Origin: Plantactinospora endophytica
Lineage (GTDB): Bacteria; Actinomycetota; Actinomycetes; Mycobacteriales; Micromonosporaceae
Direction of reading: 5' to 3'
Assembly: GCF_016862915.1 (NCBI RefSeq)
Contig: NZ_BONW01000021.1
Span: 310,001 to 374,000 of the forward strand
DNA: 64,000 bases
Shown piece by piece: positions 17,849-26,392 of this stretch (the first letter of the stretch is position 1; each line of letters starts with the position of its first letter). The translations under genes and the position numbers were made by a program. Below the pieces are notes generated by a model that saw nothing but the letters and a program-made list of their open reading frames with translations, did no database searches and was not told where the DNA came from.

Positions 17849-18895
17849 CTACACGCTGACGGTCGTGAGCGGCATCGCGGAATCGGCGGGCAGGTCCAGC
17901 CGGCTCGGTGCCACCCCGGCGGCGACCAGGTGCGAGCCGAGCGCCGCCACCATCGCGCCGTTGTCGGTGCAGAGCTTCGGCCGGGGTACCCGGACTCGGA
18001 TGCCGTGCTTCGCCGCCCGCTCCTCGGCCAGCGCCCGGAGTCGGGAGTTCGCGGCCACCCCACCGCCGAGTACCAGCGTCTCGACGCCCCGGTCCCGGCA
18101 GGCCGCAATCGCCTTGCTGGTCAGTACGTCGCATACCGCCTCCTGGAAGGACGCGGCCACGTCCGGCACCGGTACCGGTTCACCGGCCCGCTGCTTCGCC
18201 TCCACCCAGCGTGCCACCGCGGTCTTCAGTCCGGAGAACGAGAAGTCGAATCGGTGCGCGGCGAGGTCCTTCGGGGCGGTCAGTCCGCGCGGGAAGGCGA
18301 TCGCGTCCGGCGCACCGGACCGGGCCTCCCGGTCGATCGGCGGGCCGCCCGGGAACGGCAGCCCGAGCAGCCGGGCCACCTTGTCGAAGGCTTCCCCGGC
18401 GGCGTCGTCGATGGTGGCGCCGAGCGGGGTGACCCCGGTGGCCAGGTCGTCGACCAGCAGCAGCGAGGAGTGCCCGCCGGAGACCAGCAGCGCGATCGCC
18501 GGCTCGGGCAGCGGGCCGTGCTCCAGGGTGTCCACCGCGACGTGCGCGGCCAGGTGGTTGACGCCGTACACCGGCTTCTCGGCGGCCAGCGCGTAGCCCT
18601 TGGCGGCGGCCACTCCGACCAGCAGCGCACCGGCCAGCCCGGGGCCGGCGGTGACCGCGATCGCGTCGATGTCGGCCAGGGTCACCCCGGCGTCGTCCAG
18701 CGCGCGGCGCATGGTGGGCACGATCGCCTCCAGGTGCGCCCGGCTGGCCACCTCGGGTACGACGCCGCCGAACCGGGCGTGTTCCTCCACACTGGACGCC
18801 AGCGCGTCGGCGAGCAGGGTGTGCCCGCGTACGACACCGACGCCGGTCTCGTCGCAGGAGGTCTCGATCCCGAGGATCAGCGGTTCGTCAGCCAT
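17849..18895 (-). CDS. tsaD: tRNA N6-threonylcarbamoyladenosine transferase TsaD
   Basis: A 348-residue protein with the ASKHA fold: [16 protein letters not shown] at the N-terminus, the metal motif NHLAAH near residues 112-117, the nucleotide loop [11 protein letters not shown], and [11 protein letters not shown] near the C-terminus. It transfers threonylcarbamoyl to A37 of ANN-decoding tRNAs, with TsaB and TsaE encoded nearby. ATG 18895 overlaps the 3' end of rimI by eight bases. The frame can be extended upstream, but those residues are rimI sequence in another frame. Confidence 0.98.
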   Translation of the reverse strand: MADEPLILGIETSCDETGVGVVRGHTLLADALASSVEEHARFGGVVPEVASRAHLEAIVPTMRRALDDAGVTLADIDAIAVTAGPGLAGALLVGVAAAKGYALAAEKPVYGVNHLAAHVAVDTLEHGPLPEPAIALLVSGGHSSLLLVDDLATGVTPLGATIDDAAGEAFDKVARLLGLPFPGGPPIDREARSGAPDAIAFPRGLTAPKDLAAHRFDFSFSGLKTAVARWVEAKQRAGEPVPVPDVAASFQEAVCDVLTSKAIAACRDRGVETLVLGGGVAANSRLRALAEERAAKHGIRVRVPRPKLCTDNGAMVAALGSHLVAAGVAPSRLDLPADSAMPLTTVSV

Positions 18896-19349
18896 GATGT
18901 GCCTGCTCCAGTTCGACCTGCATGACCAGCGCGTCGGTGTTGCTCGGTTGGTAGTAGCCACGTCGTACCCCGACCGGCTCGAAGCCGTACGCCGCGTAGA
19001 GGCGCTGGGCCGGGGCGTTGTCCACCGCCACCTCCAGCAGCACCCGTCGTACCCGGCGTCGGGTCGCCTCGGCCAGCAGTTCGACCAGCAGCATCCGGCC
19101 GATCCCGGCGCGCTGCGCGTCCCGGCGTACCGCCACGTTCTGCACCCAGGCCTCGTCCGGCGGCGCGACGGCGAGCCCGGCGTAGCCGACGAGCGCGTCG
19201 GTCGAGTCCAGCGCCGCCAGGTAGTGGTGCCCGCTCGCCAACTCGTTCCAGAACATCGCCGCCGACCACTGCTCGGCGCCGAACAGGTCCGCCTCGATCG
19301 GCAGCGCCTCGGAGATGTGCCACCAGCGGAACGGGCCCAGCCTGGTCAT
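18888..19349 (-). CDS. rimI: Ribosomal protein S18 alanine N-acetyltransferase RimI
   Basis: A 153-residue GNAT protein. [24 protein letters not shown] carries the acetyl-CoA motif (R-x-x-x-R-G-I-G pattern) and [29 protein letters not shown] is the C-terminal GNAT signature. RimI-type enzymes acetylate N-termini, classically of S18. It lies between tsaB and tsaD, the usual order. ATG 19349 matches family N-termini. A GTG at 19382 overlapping the tsaB stop (GTGA) is an alternative adding eleven residues and would give direct coupling. Confidence 0.94.
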   Translation of the reverse strand: MTRLGPFRWWHISEALPIEADLFGAEQWSAAMFWNELASGHHYLAALDSTDALVGYAGLAVAPPDEAWVQNVAVRRDAQRAGIGRMLLVELLAEATRRRVRRVLLEVAVDNAPAQRLYAAYGFEPVGVRRGYYQPSNTDALVMQVELEQAHHG

Positions 19350-19378
19350 CCGACCACTGTCCTCATCCGCCGCCGTCC

Positions 19379-20080
19379 TCACCGCAGGACCGGCTTGCGG
19401 CCGGTCGCCGCCACGGCGTCCGGCCGGCGTAGGTAGAGCGGGGTGAGCTGGTCGCCGGGGGCGCCGGCCCGGATCCGCTCGGCCGCCAGCTCCGCGAGGG
19501 CGTACGGCGGCGGGTAGTCGAGTCCGGCTCGCGGTGGCAGTCCGAGGATGTCGGCGTACCGGCGGGCCCCCTCGCCGACCGCGACCCGGACGCCCAGTTC
19601 CCGGGCCCGCTCGGCGACGGCGGCCGGGGTGTCGACGTCGGGACCGGCCAGCCGTTCGCCGGCCAGGTCGTAGACGGCCCAGTAGATCTCCCGGCGGCGG
19701 GCGTCGGTGGCCGCGAGCACCGGCCCGACCTCCGGCGCCGCGCCGGACCTGGGGTGGGTCGCGGCGTGCCCGATGGCGTCCAGCGACGGAACGCCGTACG
19801 TCGGGATGCCCAGCACCTGACCCATGCTCGCGGCGGTGACCAGGCCGACCCGCAGGCCGGTGAACGGCCCCGGCCCGACTCCGGCCACCACGGCGGCCAG
19901 GTCGGCCGGCCGGGCGCCGGCCTCGGCCAGCACCTCGGACACCTGCGGCGCGAGCAGTTCGCCGTGGGCGCGCGCGTCGACGACGCTGCGCTCGCCGCGC
20001 GGCGCGACGGCGTCGGCGGTGATCTCCGCCAGCGCGGCGGTCACCGCCGGGGTCGAGGAGTCCAACACGAGTACGAGCAC
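19379..20080 (-). CDS. tsaB: t6A biosynthesis protein TsaB
   Basis: A 233-residue inactive TsaD paralogue: LVLDSSTPAVTAAL at the N-terminus and AAVVAGVGPGPFTGLRVGLVTAASMGQVLGIPTYGVPSLDAI, the family's most conserved stretch. It scaffolds TsaD and TsaE in threonylcarbamoyl transfer. Start GTG 20080. Its stop overlaps the alternative rimI GTG, so tsaB-rimI-tsaD form one operon. In many relatives tsaE directly precedes tsaB; here ung, a small unknown gene and a simple repeat separate them. Confidence 0.96.
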   Translation of the reverse strand: MLVLVLDSSTPAVTAALAEITADAVAPRGERSVVDARAHGELLAPQVSEVLAEAGARPADLAAVVAGVGPGPFTGLRVGLVTAASMGQVLGIPTYGVPSLDAIGHAATHPRSGAAPEVGPVLAATDARRREIYWAVYDLAGERLAGPDVDTPAAVAERARELGVRVAVGEGARRYADILGLPPRAGLDYPPPYALAELAAERIRAGAPGDQLTPLYLRRPDAVAATGRKPVLR

Positions 20081-20202
20081 ATAGGCACCCTAACCGGGCG
20101 GTCCCCGGCCCCCGGCACGGCCCGGGCGAGTCACCAAGTGGCGGGTGTGTTCGGGGTGGCCCGCGCCGGACGTTCCCTGCGCCGGGGTGACCGGGGTCGG
20201 TG

Positions 20203-20262
20203 CCGGCTGCCGGCTGCCGGCTGTGGGTGTGGGTGTGGGTGTGGGTGTGGGTGTGGGTGTGG
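20203..20262. repeat. Simple repeats: CCGGCTG and GTGGGT arrays
   Basis: Three CCGGCTG-like units (20203-20221) run into about seven copies of a 6-bp GTGGGT unit (20222-20262), with one further partial copy after an ATT interruption. The array lies upstream of tsaB on one side and of the small unknown gene on the other. Number of copies is likely to vary between strains. Confidence 0.9.
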
Positions 20263-20346
20263 ATTGTGGGTGTGGCGGAGTTGCGGGGCCGGCGCGGAGA
20301 CAGCTCTACGGCGAGGAATATGCCACCGAGTCATAGTTATGGCTCC

Positions 20347-20862
20347 GTGGCATCACGCTCGTGCGAGAGGTGCAGGATCGGACGATGCCTCCGTCCCGGC
20401 TCACCACCCTGCGGGCGTACGGTCGCGGATCGCGTCGAGGAGGCCGGACTCCACCGAACGGTGGTACGCCTCGGCGACCTGCCGTACGTGCTGACCGGCA
20501 CTGCGGCGGCACTGCCGCAGGGCGCGCCGGTGCCGATGGGTGACGTCGAGATCGCGGTCGCCTGGCGGGACGCCGAGCGATTCACCACCTGGCTCGACCG
20601 CTACTACGCCCGGCGTTGGAATCCCCGGTACGACGATTTCGGATATCTGGTCAACGATCCGCGCGAGCCCGGCGAGCACCGCTGGCAGACCGTGGTTGGG
20701 GTGCTCCGGGCGCGGATGTGCGACGAGTTGCCGGAGTCGATCGAGGTCCGGCACGGCGACCGGAGCTATCGGGTGCTGCCGCTCGCGCTGGTCGAGGCGA
20801 CCGAGCCGGCCACCGCCGACCTGTTGCGGCGGTGGCGGGCCCGGCATACCTCGGCAGGCTGA
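20347..20862 (+). CDS. Conserved-looking hypothetical protein, start uncertain
   Basis: The convincing part is VADRVEEAGLHRTVVRLGDLPYVLTGTAAALP to the C-terminus RWRARHTSAG, with a dense charged/aromatic centre (DAERFTTWLDRYYARRWNPRYDDFGYLVNDP). No family recognised; the pattern recalls small nucleotidyltransferase-like proteins only vaguely. GTG 20347 and GTG 20461 are the in-frame candidates. In the next frame ATG 20385 gives MPPSRLTTLRAYGR, which would join smoothly to VADRVEE if one base were missing, so a frameshift or sequencing error is possible. It converges on ung with a ten-base gap. Confidence 0.6.
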   Translation: MASRSCERCRIGRCLRPGSPPCGRTVADRVEEAGLHRTVVRLGDLPYVLTGTAAALPQGAPVPMGDVEIAVAWRDAERFTTWLDRYYARRWNPRYDDFGYLVNDPREPGEHRWQTVVGVLRARMCDELPESIEVRHGDRSYRVLPLALVEATEPATADLLRRWRARHTSAG

Positions 20863-20872
20863 AACAGGCAGC

Positions 20873-21559
20873 TCAGCGGGGCGACAGGTCCCAGTCGACC
20901 GTGGGCCGGCCGGCGTCGGCGAGCGCCTTGTTGCAGGCGCTGAACGGGCGGCTGCCGAGGAAACCCCGGGGGTTCATCGGGCTGGGGTGGCCGGCCTCCA
21001 GCACCACGTGCGCCGGATTGCTGACCAGCGCCGCCTTCTTGCGGGCGTAGCCGCCCCAGAGCAGGAAGACGATCCGCTCCGGGCGGGCGTCGAGAGCCTT
21101 GATGGTGGCATCGGTGAACGCCTCCCAACCCTTGTTGCCGTGCGAGCCCGGGGTGGCCTGCCGGACGGTCAGCACCGCGTTGAGCAGCAGCACGCCCTGA
21201 CTCGCCCAGCTGGTCAGGTTGCCGCTGCGGGAGACCGGCACACCCAGGTCGTCGGCCAGCTCCTTGTAGACGTTGCGCAGCGACGGAGGCACCGAGACAC
21301 CGTCCCGGACGCTGAAGCTGAGCCCGTGTGCCTGGCCCGCCTTGTGGTAGGGATCCTGACCGAGAATCAGCACCCGGCAGTCCTCCGGCGCGCAGAGCCG
21401 GTAGGCCGCGAAGAGGTCCTCGACCGGCGGGAAGACGGTCTGCGTCGCGTACTCCCCGGCGACGAACTCGCCCAACGCGGCGGTCTCGGCCGGGTCGAGG
21501 TGCGGGTCCAGCGCCGCCCGCCAGGCCGGAGGAAGCAGGGCCGGAAGATCCAGGGTCAT
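20873..21559 (-). CDS. ung: Uracil-DNA glycosylase, family 1
   Basis: A 228-residue enzyme of normal UNG length. The catalytic water-activating loop GQDPYH has its Asp at residue 69, LLLNAVLTV is the uracil pocket, and GHPSPMNPRGF is the Leu/His minor-groove loop. It removes uracil from DNA to start base excision repair. ATG 21559 (MTLDLPALLPPAW) is chosen; the frame extends to 21595 without family residues. It stands alone between the small unknown gene and tsaE. Confidence 0.98.
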   Translation of the reverse strand: MTLDLPALLPPAWRAALDPHLDPAETAALGEFVAGEYATQTVFPPVEDLFAAYRLCAPEDCRVLILGQDPYHKAGQAHGLSFSVRDGVSVPPSLRNVYKELADDLGVPVSRSGNLTSWASQGVLLLNAVLTVRQATPGSHGNKGWEAFTDATIKALDARPERIVFLLWGGYARKKAALVSNPAHVVLEAGHPSPMNPRGFLGSRPFSACNKALADAGRPTVDWDLSPR

Positions 21560-21640
21560 CGGTAACCTCTCGAACGCCACGGTCGTTTCCCGCACTCTAG
21601 AAGTCCGGTACGACAGCGGGAATTCCGGTACGACGGCGTC

Positions 21641-22144
21641 TCAGCGCAGCCCGGCGAGTCGCTCCGTCCAGTCGCCGCCGACCGGTACCAGCTCGATCGA
21701 CCGGGTGTCGTCGTCCCGCCGGTCGATAACGACCCGCAGGTGCGCGTCGCCCAGGTGCTCGACCATCCCCTCGCCCCACTCGACCACGGTCACCGCATCG
21801 TCCAGCGAGGCGTCCAGGTCGAGGTCGTCGATCTCGGCCCGGGGGTCCACCGCGTCACCCAGCCGGTACGCGTCGGCGTGCACCAGCGGCACCCGGCCGC
21901 CTTTGGCCGGATCGGGCCGGTGCACCCGGGCGATGACGAAGGTCGGCGAGGTGATGTCGCCGAGTACGCCCAGTCCGGCGCCGATCCCCTGCACCAGTGC
22001 GGTCTTGCCGGCGCCCAGCGGCCCGGTGAGCACCAGCAGGTCCCCGGGGCGGAGCAGCCCGCCGAGCCGCCGCCCGAACCCGTGGGTGTCCGCCACGGTC
22101 GGCAGCTCGCGGACCAGTTCGGTACCGCGCAACGCGTCGCTCAT
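21641..22144 (-). CDS. tsaE: tRNA threonylcarbamoyladenosine biosynthesis ATPase TsaE
   Basis: A 167-residue P-loop protein: Walker A GPLGAGKTALVQGIGAGLG, LGDITSPTFVIARVH (switch region), HADAYRLGD and VTVVEWGEGM (Walker B-like). TsaE is the ATPase that drives turnover of the TsaB/TsaD complex. It follows the hydrolase gene by ten bases and shares its orientation with tsaB further downstream. Confidence 0.97.
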   Translation of the reverse strand: MSDALRGTELVRELPTVADTHGFGRRLGGLLRPGDLLVLTGPLGAGKTALVQGIGAGLGVLGDITSPTFVIARVHRPDPAKGGRVPLVHADAYRLGDAVDPRAEIDDLDLDASLDDAVTVVEWGEGMVEHLGDAHLRVVIDRRDDDTRSIELVPVGGDWTERLAGLR

Positions 22145-22154
22145 CCGGACGGCC

Positions 22155-23303
22155 TCAATCCCTCTCCCTGCCGGGCAGCCGGTCGAGGAAGTCCAGCAGT
22201 GCGTCGTTGACCTCGTCGGCGTGTTCCAGCATCACGACGTGCCCGCTGTCGGGCACCTTGACGTACTCGGCGTCCGGCAGCCAGCGGACGATCTCCTCGG
22301 AGTGGGTGACCGGAGTGATCATGTCGCGTTCACCCACGATGACCAGGGTCGGACTCTCCCGCAGCGCGGCCAGCACCGGATAGCGGGCGTGCGTGTAGAT
22401 GGTGCGCAGGTAGCGGGCCACCGTCTCGGTCGAGGTCCGCGAGTTCATCTTCTCCACGTAGGAGACCAGTGCCGGGCTGGGCGTGGAGGTGCCGAAGCCG
22501 TACCGGCGGGTGAGCAGCCAGGCCAGGTTCGCCGAGGCCCGCCGGGCCCGGTCGATCACGCTGCCGGTGAGCCGGGTCGCGTTGTCCACCACCGGCAGCA
22601 GCGGGGCGCCGGCCCGGGCGACGATCGTCGGCAGGCCGAACTTCGTCTCCGCCACCAGCCCGCCCGAGGTGGCCATCAGTACGGTACCGACCACCCGCTC
22701 GGCGAACAGCTCCGGATAGCGCTCGGCGAACGCCATGATGGTCATGCCGCCCATCGAGTGTCCGACCAGCACCAGCGGCCCGGTCGGTGCCGTCCGGTCG
22801 ATCACCGAGCGGAGCGTCTCGCCGAGCGCCTGGAGCTGGTATTCGCCCGACTCCAGCCGGCCGGACCGGCCGTGCCCCGGCTGGTCGTAGAAGACCATCC
22901 GGTCCTCGCCCAGCTCGGTGAGAACCTGCCGCTGGAAGTGGAAGGTCCCCATGTCCAGGCAGAAGCCGTGCACGAAGACCAGGGTCGGCCGCTCCGGGCC
23001 GGGCAGCGGCCCGACCAGCTCGACGTGGATGTCGGTGCCGTCGGCGGTCGAGACGGTGCACGACTCGTCGAACGGCAGCTCGCCGAAGGGTTCGGTGGCG
23101 TACCGGTCACCGGGTTTGGACTTGGAACGGCGGACCACCGCGCGTTCGGCGGCCACTCCGGCGGCGATGCCGGCCGCCGCGACCCCGGCCGCCGCGCCGA
23201 GGATGCCGGCCACCCGGAACAGGCCGGTCCGGGTCGGGGTACGCCGGGCCGGCTGCCGCTGCACCGGTACCCGCGCCGCGACGGTCCGCTTGGCGGGGCT
23301 CAC
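22155..23303 (-). CDS. Alpha/beta hydrolase
   Basis: A 382-residue protein. A basic N-terminus (MSPAKRTVAARVPVQRQPARRTPTRTG) precedes a hydrophobic Ala/Gly-rich helix (LFRVAGILGAAAGVAAAGIAAGVAAERA), so it is probably membrane-anchored. The hydrolase domain shows the oxyanion motif LVFVHGFCLD, the nucleophile elbow VGHSMGG, a late Asp (VIVGERDMITP) and the His in DSGHVVMLEH. The substrate is unknown. It overlaps alr by GTGA, and this alr-hydrolase-tsaE order is common in actinobacteria. Confidence 0.93.
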   Translation of the reverse strand: MSPAKRTVAARVPVQRQPARRTPTRTGLFRVAGILGAAAGVAAAGIAAGVAAERAVVRRSKSKPGDRYATEPFGELPFDESCTVSTADGTDIHVELVGPLPGPERPTLVFVHGFCLDMGTFHFQRQVLTELGEDRMVFYDQPGHGRSGRLESGEYQLQALGETLRSVIDRTAPTGPLVLVGHSMGGMTIMAFAERYPELFAERVVGTVLMATSGGLVAETKFGLPTIVARAGAPLLPVVDNATRLTGSVIDRARRASANLAWLLTRRYGFGTSTPSPALVSYVEKMNSRTSTETVARYLRTIYTHARYPVLAALRESPTLVIVGERDMITPVTHSEEIVRWLPDAEYVKVPDSGHVVMLEHADEVNDALLDFLDRLPGRERD

Positions 23304-24418
23304 GGCTGCCGTCCGTCGTACACCCGGGGCACCCGGACTCCGCCGAACCTGGTGACGATCTCGTAGTTGATGGTGCCGATCGCCTCGGCCCAGTCGTCGG
23401 CGGTCGGTACGCCCGCCGCACCGTCGCCGAAGAGCGTCGCCACGTCGCCCGGGACCACCGGGTCGTCGCCGCAGTCCAGCACGATCTGGTCCATGCAGAC
23501 CCGTCCGGCGATCGTGCGCCGGGCACCCGCGAGCTGGACCGGGCCGACGTTGGAGGCGTGCCGGGGCACCCCGTCGGCGTACCCGAGCGGCACGACGGCA
23601 AGCGTCGTCTCCTGCTCGGTGTGGTAGGTGTGCCCGTAGGAGACGCCGGTGCCGGCCGGTACCCGTTTGGTGAGCGTCACCCGGGCCCGGGCGGTCATCG
23701 CCGGCCGCAGCCCGAACTGCTCCCCCGGCACCGGCGACAGCCCGTACGTCGCGAGGCCGGGCCGGACGAGGTCGAAATGGGTGTCGGGCCGGGTCAGCGT
23801 CGCCGCCGAGTTGGCCAGGTGCCGGTAGCGGGGCCGCAGCCCGGCCCGCTCGGCGAGGGCGAGCCCCTCGGTGAAGACCGCGAGCTGCCGGTCGGTGGTG
23901 GCGTGCGTGGGCGCGTCGGCGTAGACCAGGTGACTCCAGATGCCGACCACCTCGACCAGGCCGTCGGCCTGCGCCTTCGCCGCCGCGTCCAGCAGCTCGG
24001 GCCAGTCGTCCAGGGTCGCGCCGCCCCGGGAGAGGCCAGTGTCGATCTTGAGATGGGTCCGGGTCGGCCGGCCGGCCCGTTCTGCGGCGGTGACGAGTTC
24101 GGCGAGCTGGCCGACGCTCGCCGCCGCCAGGTCGACGTCGGCGGCCACCCCGTCGTGCAGCGGCAGCCCGGGAGCGAGCAGCCAGGCCAGCACCGGCGCG
24201 GTGATCCCGGCCCGGCGCAGGGTCAGCGCCTCGTCGAGGGTGCAGACGCCCAGCCAGTCCGCTCCGGCGTCCAGGGCCGCCCCGGCGACCGGCAACATGC
24301 CGTGCCCGTACGCGTCGCCCTTCACCACGATCATCAGCTCGGCGCTCGTCCCGGCCCGCAGTCGGGACACGTTGTCGCGGATCGCGTCAAGGTCGACGCG
24401 CACCTCGGCCTGCCACAT
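23300..24418 (-). CDS. alr: Alanine racemase
   Basis: A 372-residue PLP enzyme of normal length. The PLP Lys is residue 33 in VVKGDAYGHGM. The second catalytic Tyr lies in GVSYGHTYHTEQETTLAVVPLGYADGVPR, and VCMDQIVLDCGDD is the C-terminal domain signature. It makes D-alanine for peptidoglycan. Start ATG 24418. It follows nnr after 107 bases without visible elements. Confidence 0.98.
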   Translation of the reverse strand: MWQAEVRVDLDAIRDNVSRLRAGTSAELMIVVKGDAYGHGMLPVAGAALDAGADWLGVCTLDEALTLRRAGITAPVLAWLLAPGLPLHDGVAADVDLAAASVGQLAELVTAAERAGRPTRTHLKIDTGLSRGGATLDDWPELLDAAAKAQADGLVEVVGIWSHLVYADAPTHATTDRQLAVFTEGLALAERAGLRPRYRHLANSAATLTRPDTHFDLVRPGLATYGLSPVPGEQFGLRPAMTARARVTLTKRVPAGTGVSYGHTYHTEQETTLAVVPLGYADGVPRHASNVGPVQLAGARRTIAGRVCMDQIVLDCGDDPVVPGDVATLFGDGAAGVPTADDWAEAIGTINYEIVTRFGGVRVPRVYDGRQP

Positions 24419-24525
24419 GCGCTCAGCCTACTGTCCAGTAGATCGGGATGGTCCCGGGTGGCGTGACCAGGACACTTCGGCACTCACCGGAAGAACCCTC
24501 GTGATCGCCGGGACACCCCTCGGAG

Positions 24526-25998
24526 TCATCGGGACAGCCTGGCGATCACCGGGCGCAGTGCGGCGGCCACGTCGGCGGCGACCACCGGCCCGCGCCGGGC
24601 GGCCTCCTGACCGGCCAGCCCGTGCAGGTACGCGGCGACGACCGCCGCCCGCTCGGCCGGCAGCCCGGCGGCGAGCAGCGAGCCCAGCAACCCGGCCAGC
24701 ACGTCTCCGGTGCCCCCGGTGGCGAGTACCGGGGTGCCGGTCGGGTTGGCGAACGCCCGCCCGTCCGGGGTGGCCACCACCGTCCGATCGCCTTTGAGCA
24801 GCACCACCGCGTTCATCCAGCTCGCCAGTTGCAGCGCGGCACCGACCCGGTCGGCACCGGGTGGCTCACCGCAGAGCCGGGCGTACTCCCGGTCGTGCGG
24901 GGTGACCACGATCGGCGCGTCCCGCTCCCGCAGCCGCTCCGCCATCGAGCCGTCCACCAGCAGGGTGAGCGCGTCCGCGTCCAGCACCACCGGCACCGGT
25001 GCGGCGAGTACGCAGCGCAGCTCGGTGGCGGCCCGCTCGTCGGTGCCGAGCCCCGAACCGCAGACCCACGCCTGCACCCGGCCGGCATCGTTGACCCGGT
25101 CGGCGGCGACCACGGACGGATAGCGGCGCAACACGTCGGCACGGGCGCCGCCGGCGTACCGGATCATGCCGGTCGGTCCGGCGACCGCGCCGCCGACCGA
25201 GAGCACGGCCGCACCCGGGTACGTCGCCGAGCCGGTCGCCAGCCCCACCACGCCCCGGCTGTACTTCTCCTCCTCGGGGCCGAGTCGCGGCCACCAGGCG
25301 CGCACGTCCGACCACTCGGCGACGCGTACCGCCGGGGTGGCCCGCAGCCACGGACCGAGCCCGATGTCGACCAGTTCGACCTGACCGGCCCGGGGCGCGG
25401 CCGGGCCGACCACCAGGGCGGGCTTGAGGCAGCCGAAGGTGACCGTCAGGTCGGCCGTCACGGTCCCCGGCAGCCCGGCCGAGCGCGGTACGTCACCGGT
25501 GTCCACCTCGACGCCGCTCGGCACGTCCACCGCCACCACCAGCGGCCGGTCCCCGGACCGGCCGGTCAGGCCGGACAGCTCGGCGAGCAGCCGGGCGGCC
25601 GGCTCGCGCAGCCCACCCGAACCGCCGATTCCGACGATCCCGTCCAGCACCAGGTCGGCCCGGTCCGGCAGCCCGTCACGCACCCGCCCGCCGGCCGCCC
25701 GGAACGCGGCCAGGCCGCCCTGGTGCGTCCGCTCGGCGGCCAGCAGCACCGCGCTGACCGCCGCACCGCGCCCGGCCAGCCGGGCACCGGCGTAGAGGGT
25801 GTCGCCGCCGTTGTCGCCGGAGCCGACCAGCAGCAGCACCTCGGCGCCGTAGACCCCGCCGCGCCGCTCGGCGAGCAGCCGGGCGCAGTGCCCGGCCAGC
25901 CCGCCGGCCGCGCGGCGCATCAGCGTGCCCGCCGGCAGGGTGCCCATCAGGGCCCGTTCGGCGGCGCGTACGTCCGCCACCCGCCACGCCGACCTCAT
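24526..25998 (-). CDS. nnr: Bifunctional NAD(P)H-hydrate epimerase / ADP-dependent dehydratase
   Basis: A 490-residue fusion. The N-terminal YjeF epimerase domain (1-215) contains [23 protein letters not shown] and [17 protein letters not shown]. The C-terminal ribokinase-like dehydratase (225-490) contains [12 protein letters not shown] and [20 protein letters not shown] with the catalytic GTGD. It repairs hydrated NADH/NADPH. ATG 25998 overlaps the acpS stop (ATGA). The frame continues upstream to 26115 but that is acpS coding sequence. Confidence 0.97.
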   Translation of the reverse strand: MRSAWRVADVRAAERALMGTLPAGTLMRRAAGGLAGHCARLLAERRGGVYGAEVLLLVGSGDNGGDTLYAGARLAGRGAAVSAVLLAAERTHQGGLAAFRAAGGRVRDGLPDRADLVLDGIVGIGGSGGLREPAARLLAELSGLTGRSGDRPLVVAVDVPSGVEVDTGDVPRSAGLPGTVTADLTVTFGCLKPALVVGPAAPRAGQVELVDIGLGPWLRATPAVRVAEWSDVRAWWPRLGPEEEKYSRGVVGLATGSATYPGAAVLSVGGAVAGPTGMIRYAGGARADVLRRYPSVVAADRVNDAGRVQAWVCGSGLGTDERAATELRCVLAAPVPVVLDADALTLLVDGSMAERLRERDAPIVVTPHDREYARLCGEPPGADRVGAALQLASWMNAVVLLKGDRTVVATPDGRAFANPTGTPVLATGGTGDVLAGLLGSLLAAGLPAERAAVVAAYLHGLAGQEAARRGPVVAADVAAALRPVIARLSR

Positions 25999-26363
25999 CG
26001 CTCCGCCACCACCATCGCCGAGGCGATCCCGCCGTCGTGCGACAGCGACAGGTGCCACCGTTGCACCCCGCGTTCGGTGGCGGCGGCGGCGACCGTACCG
26101 GAGACGGTCAGCCACGGCCGCCCGTCCGGGTCGGAGACCACCTCGCAGTCGTGCCAGCGCAGCCCGGCCGGCGCGCCCAGCGCCTTGGCCACCGCCTCCT
26201 TGGCGGCGAACCGGGCGGCCAGCGACTCGGCGGAGCGCGGATTGCCCGACCCGGTGACGCGTTCCGCCTCGGTGAACAGTCGATCGGCCAGCAGCGGGGT
26301 GCGTGCGAGCGCCCGGGCGAACCGATCGACCAGTACGACGTCGATGCCGACTGCGACGATCAC
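25995..26363 (-). CDS. acpS: Holo-[acyl-carrier-protein] synthase
   Basis: A 122-residue Acp[18 protein letters not shown] carries the metal Asp, and [15 protein letters not shown] is the second conserved motif with the Glu/Lys pair. It transfers 4'-phosphopantetheine from CoA to acyl carrier proteins. GTG 26363. It lies 29 bases downstream of glmS and overlaps nnr, giving the standard glmS-acpS-nnr-alr order. Confidence 0.97.
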   Translation of the reverse strand: MIVAVGIDVVLVDRFARALARTPLLADRLFTEAERVTGSGNPRSAESLAARFAAKEAVAKALGAPAGLRWHDCEVVSDPDGRPWLTVSGTVAAAATERGVQRWHLSLSHDGGIASAMVVAER

Positions 26364-26392
26364 GGCCTCACCCTACCGGCGGGCGCCGTGGC

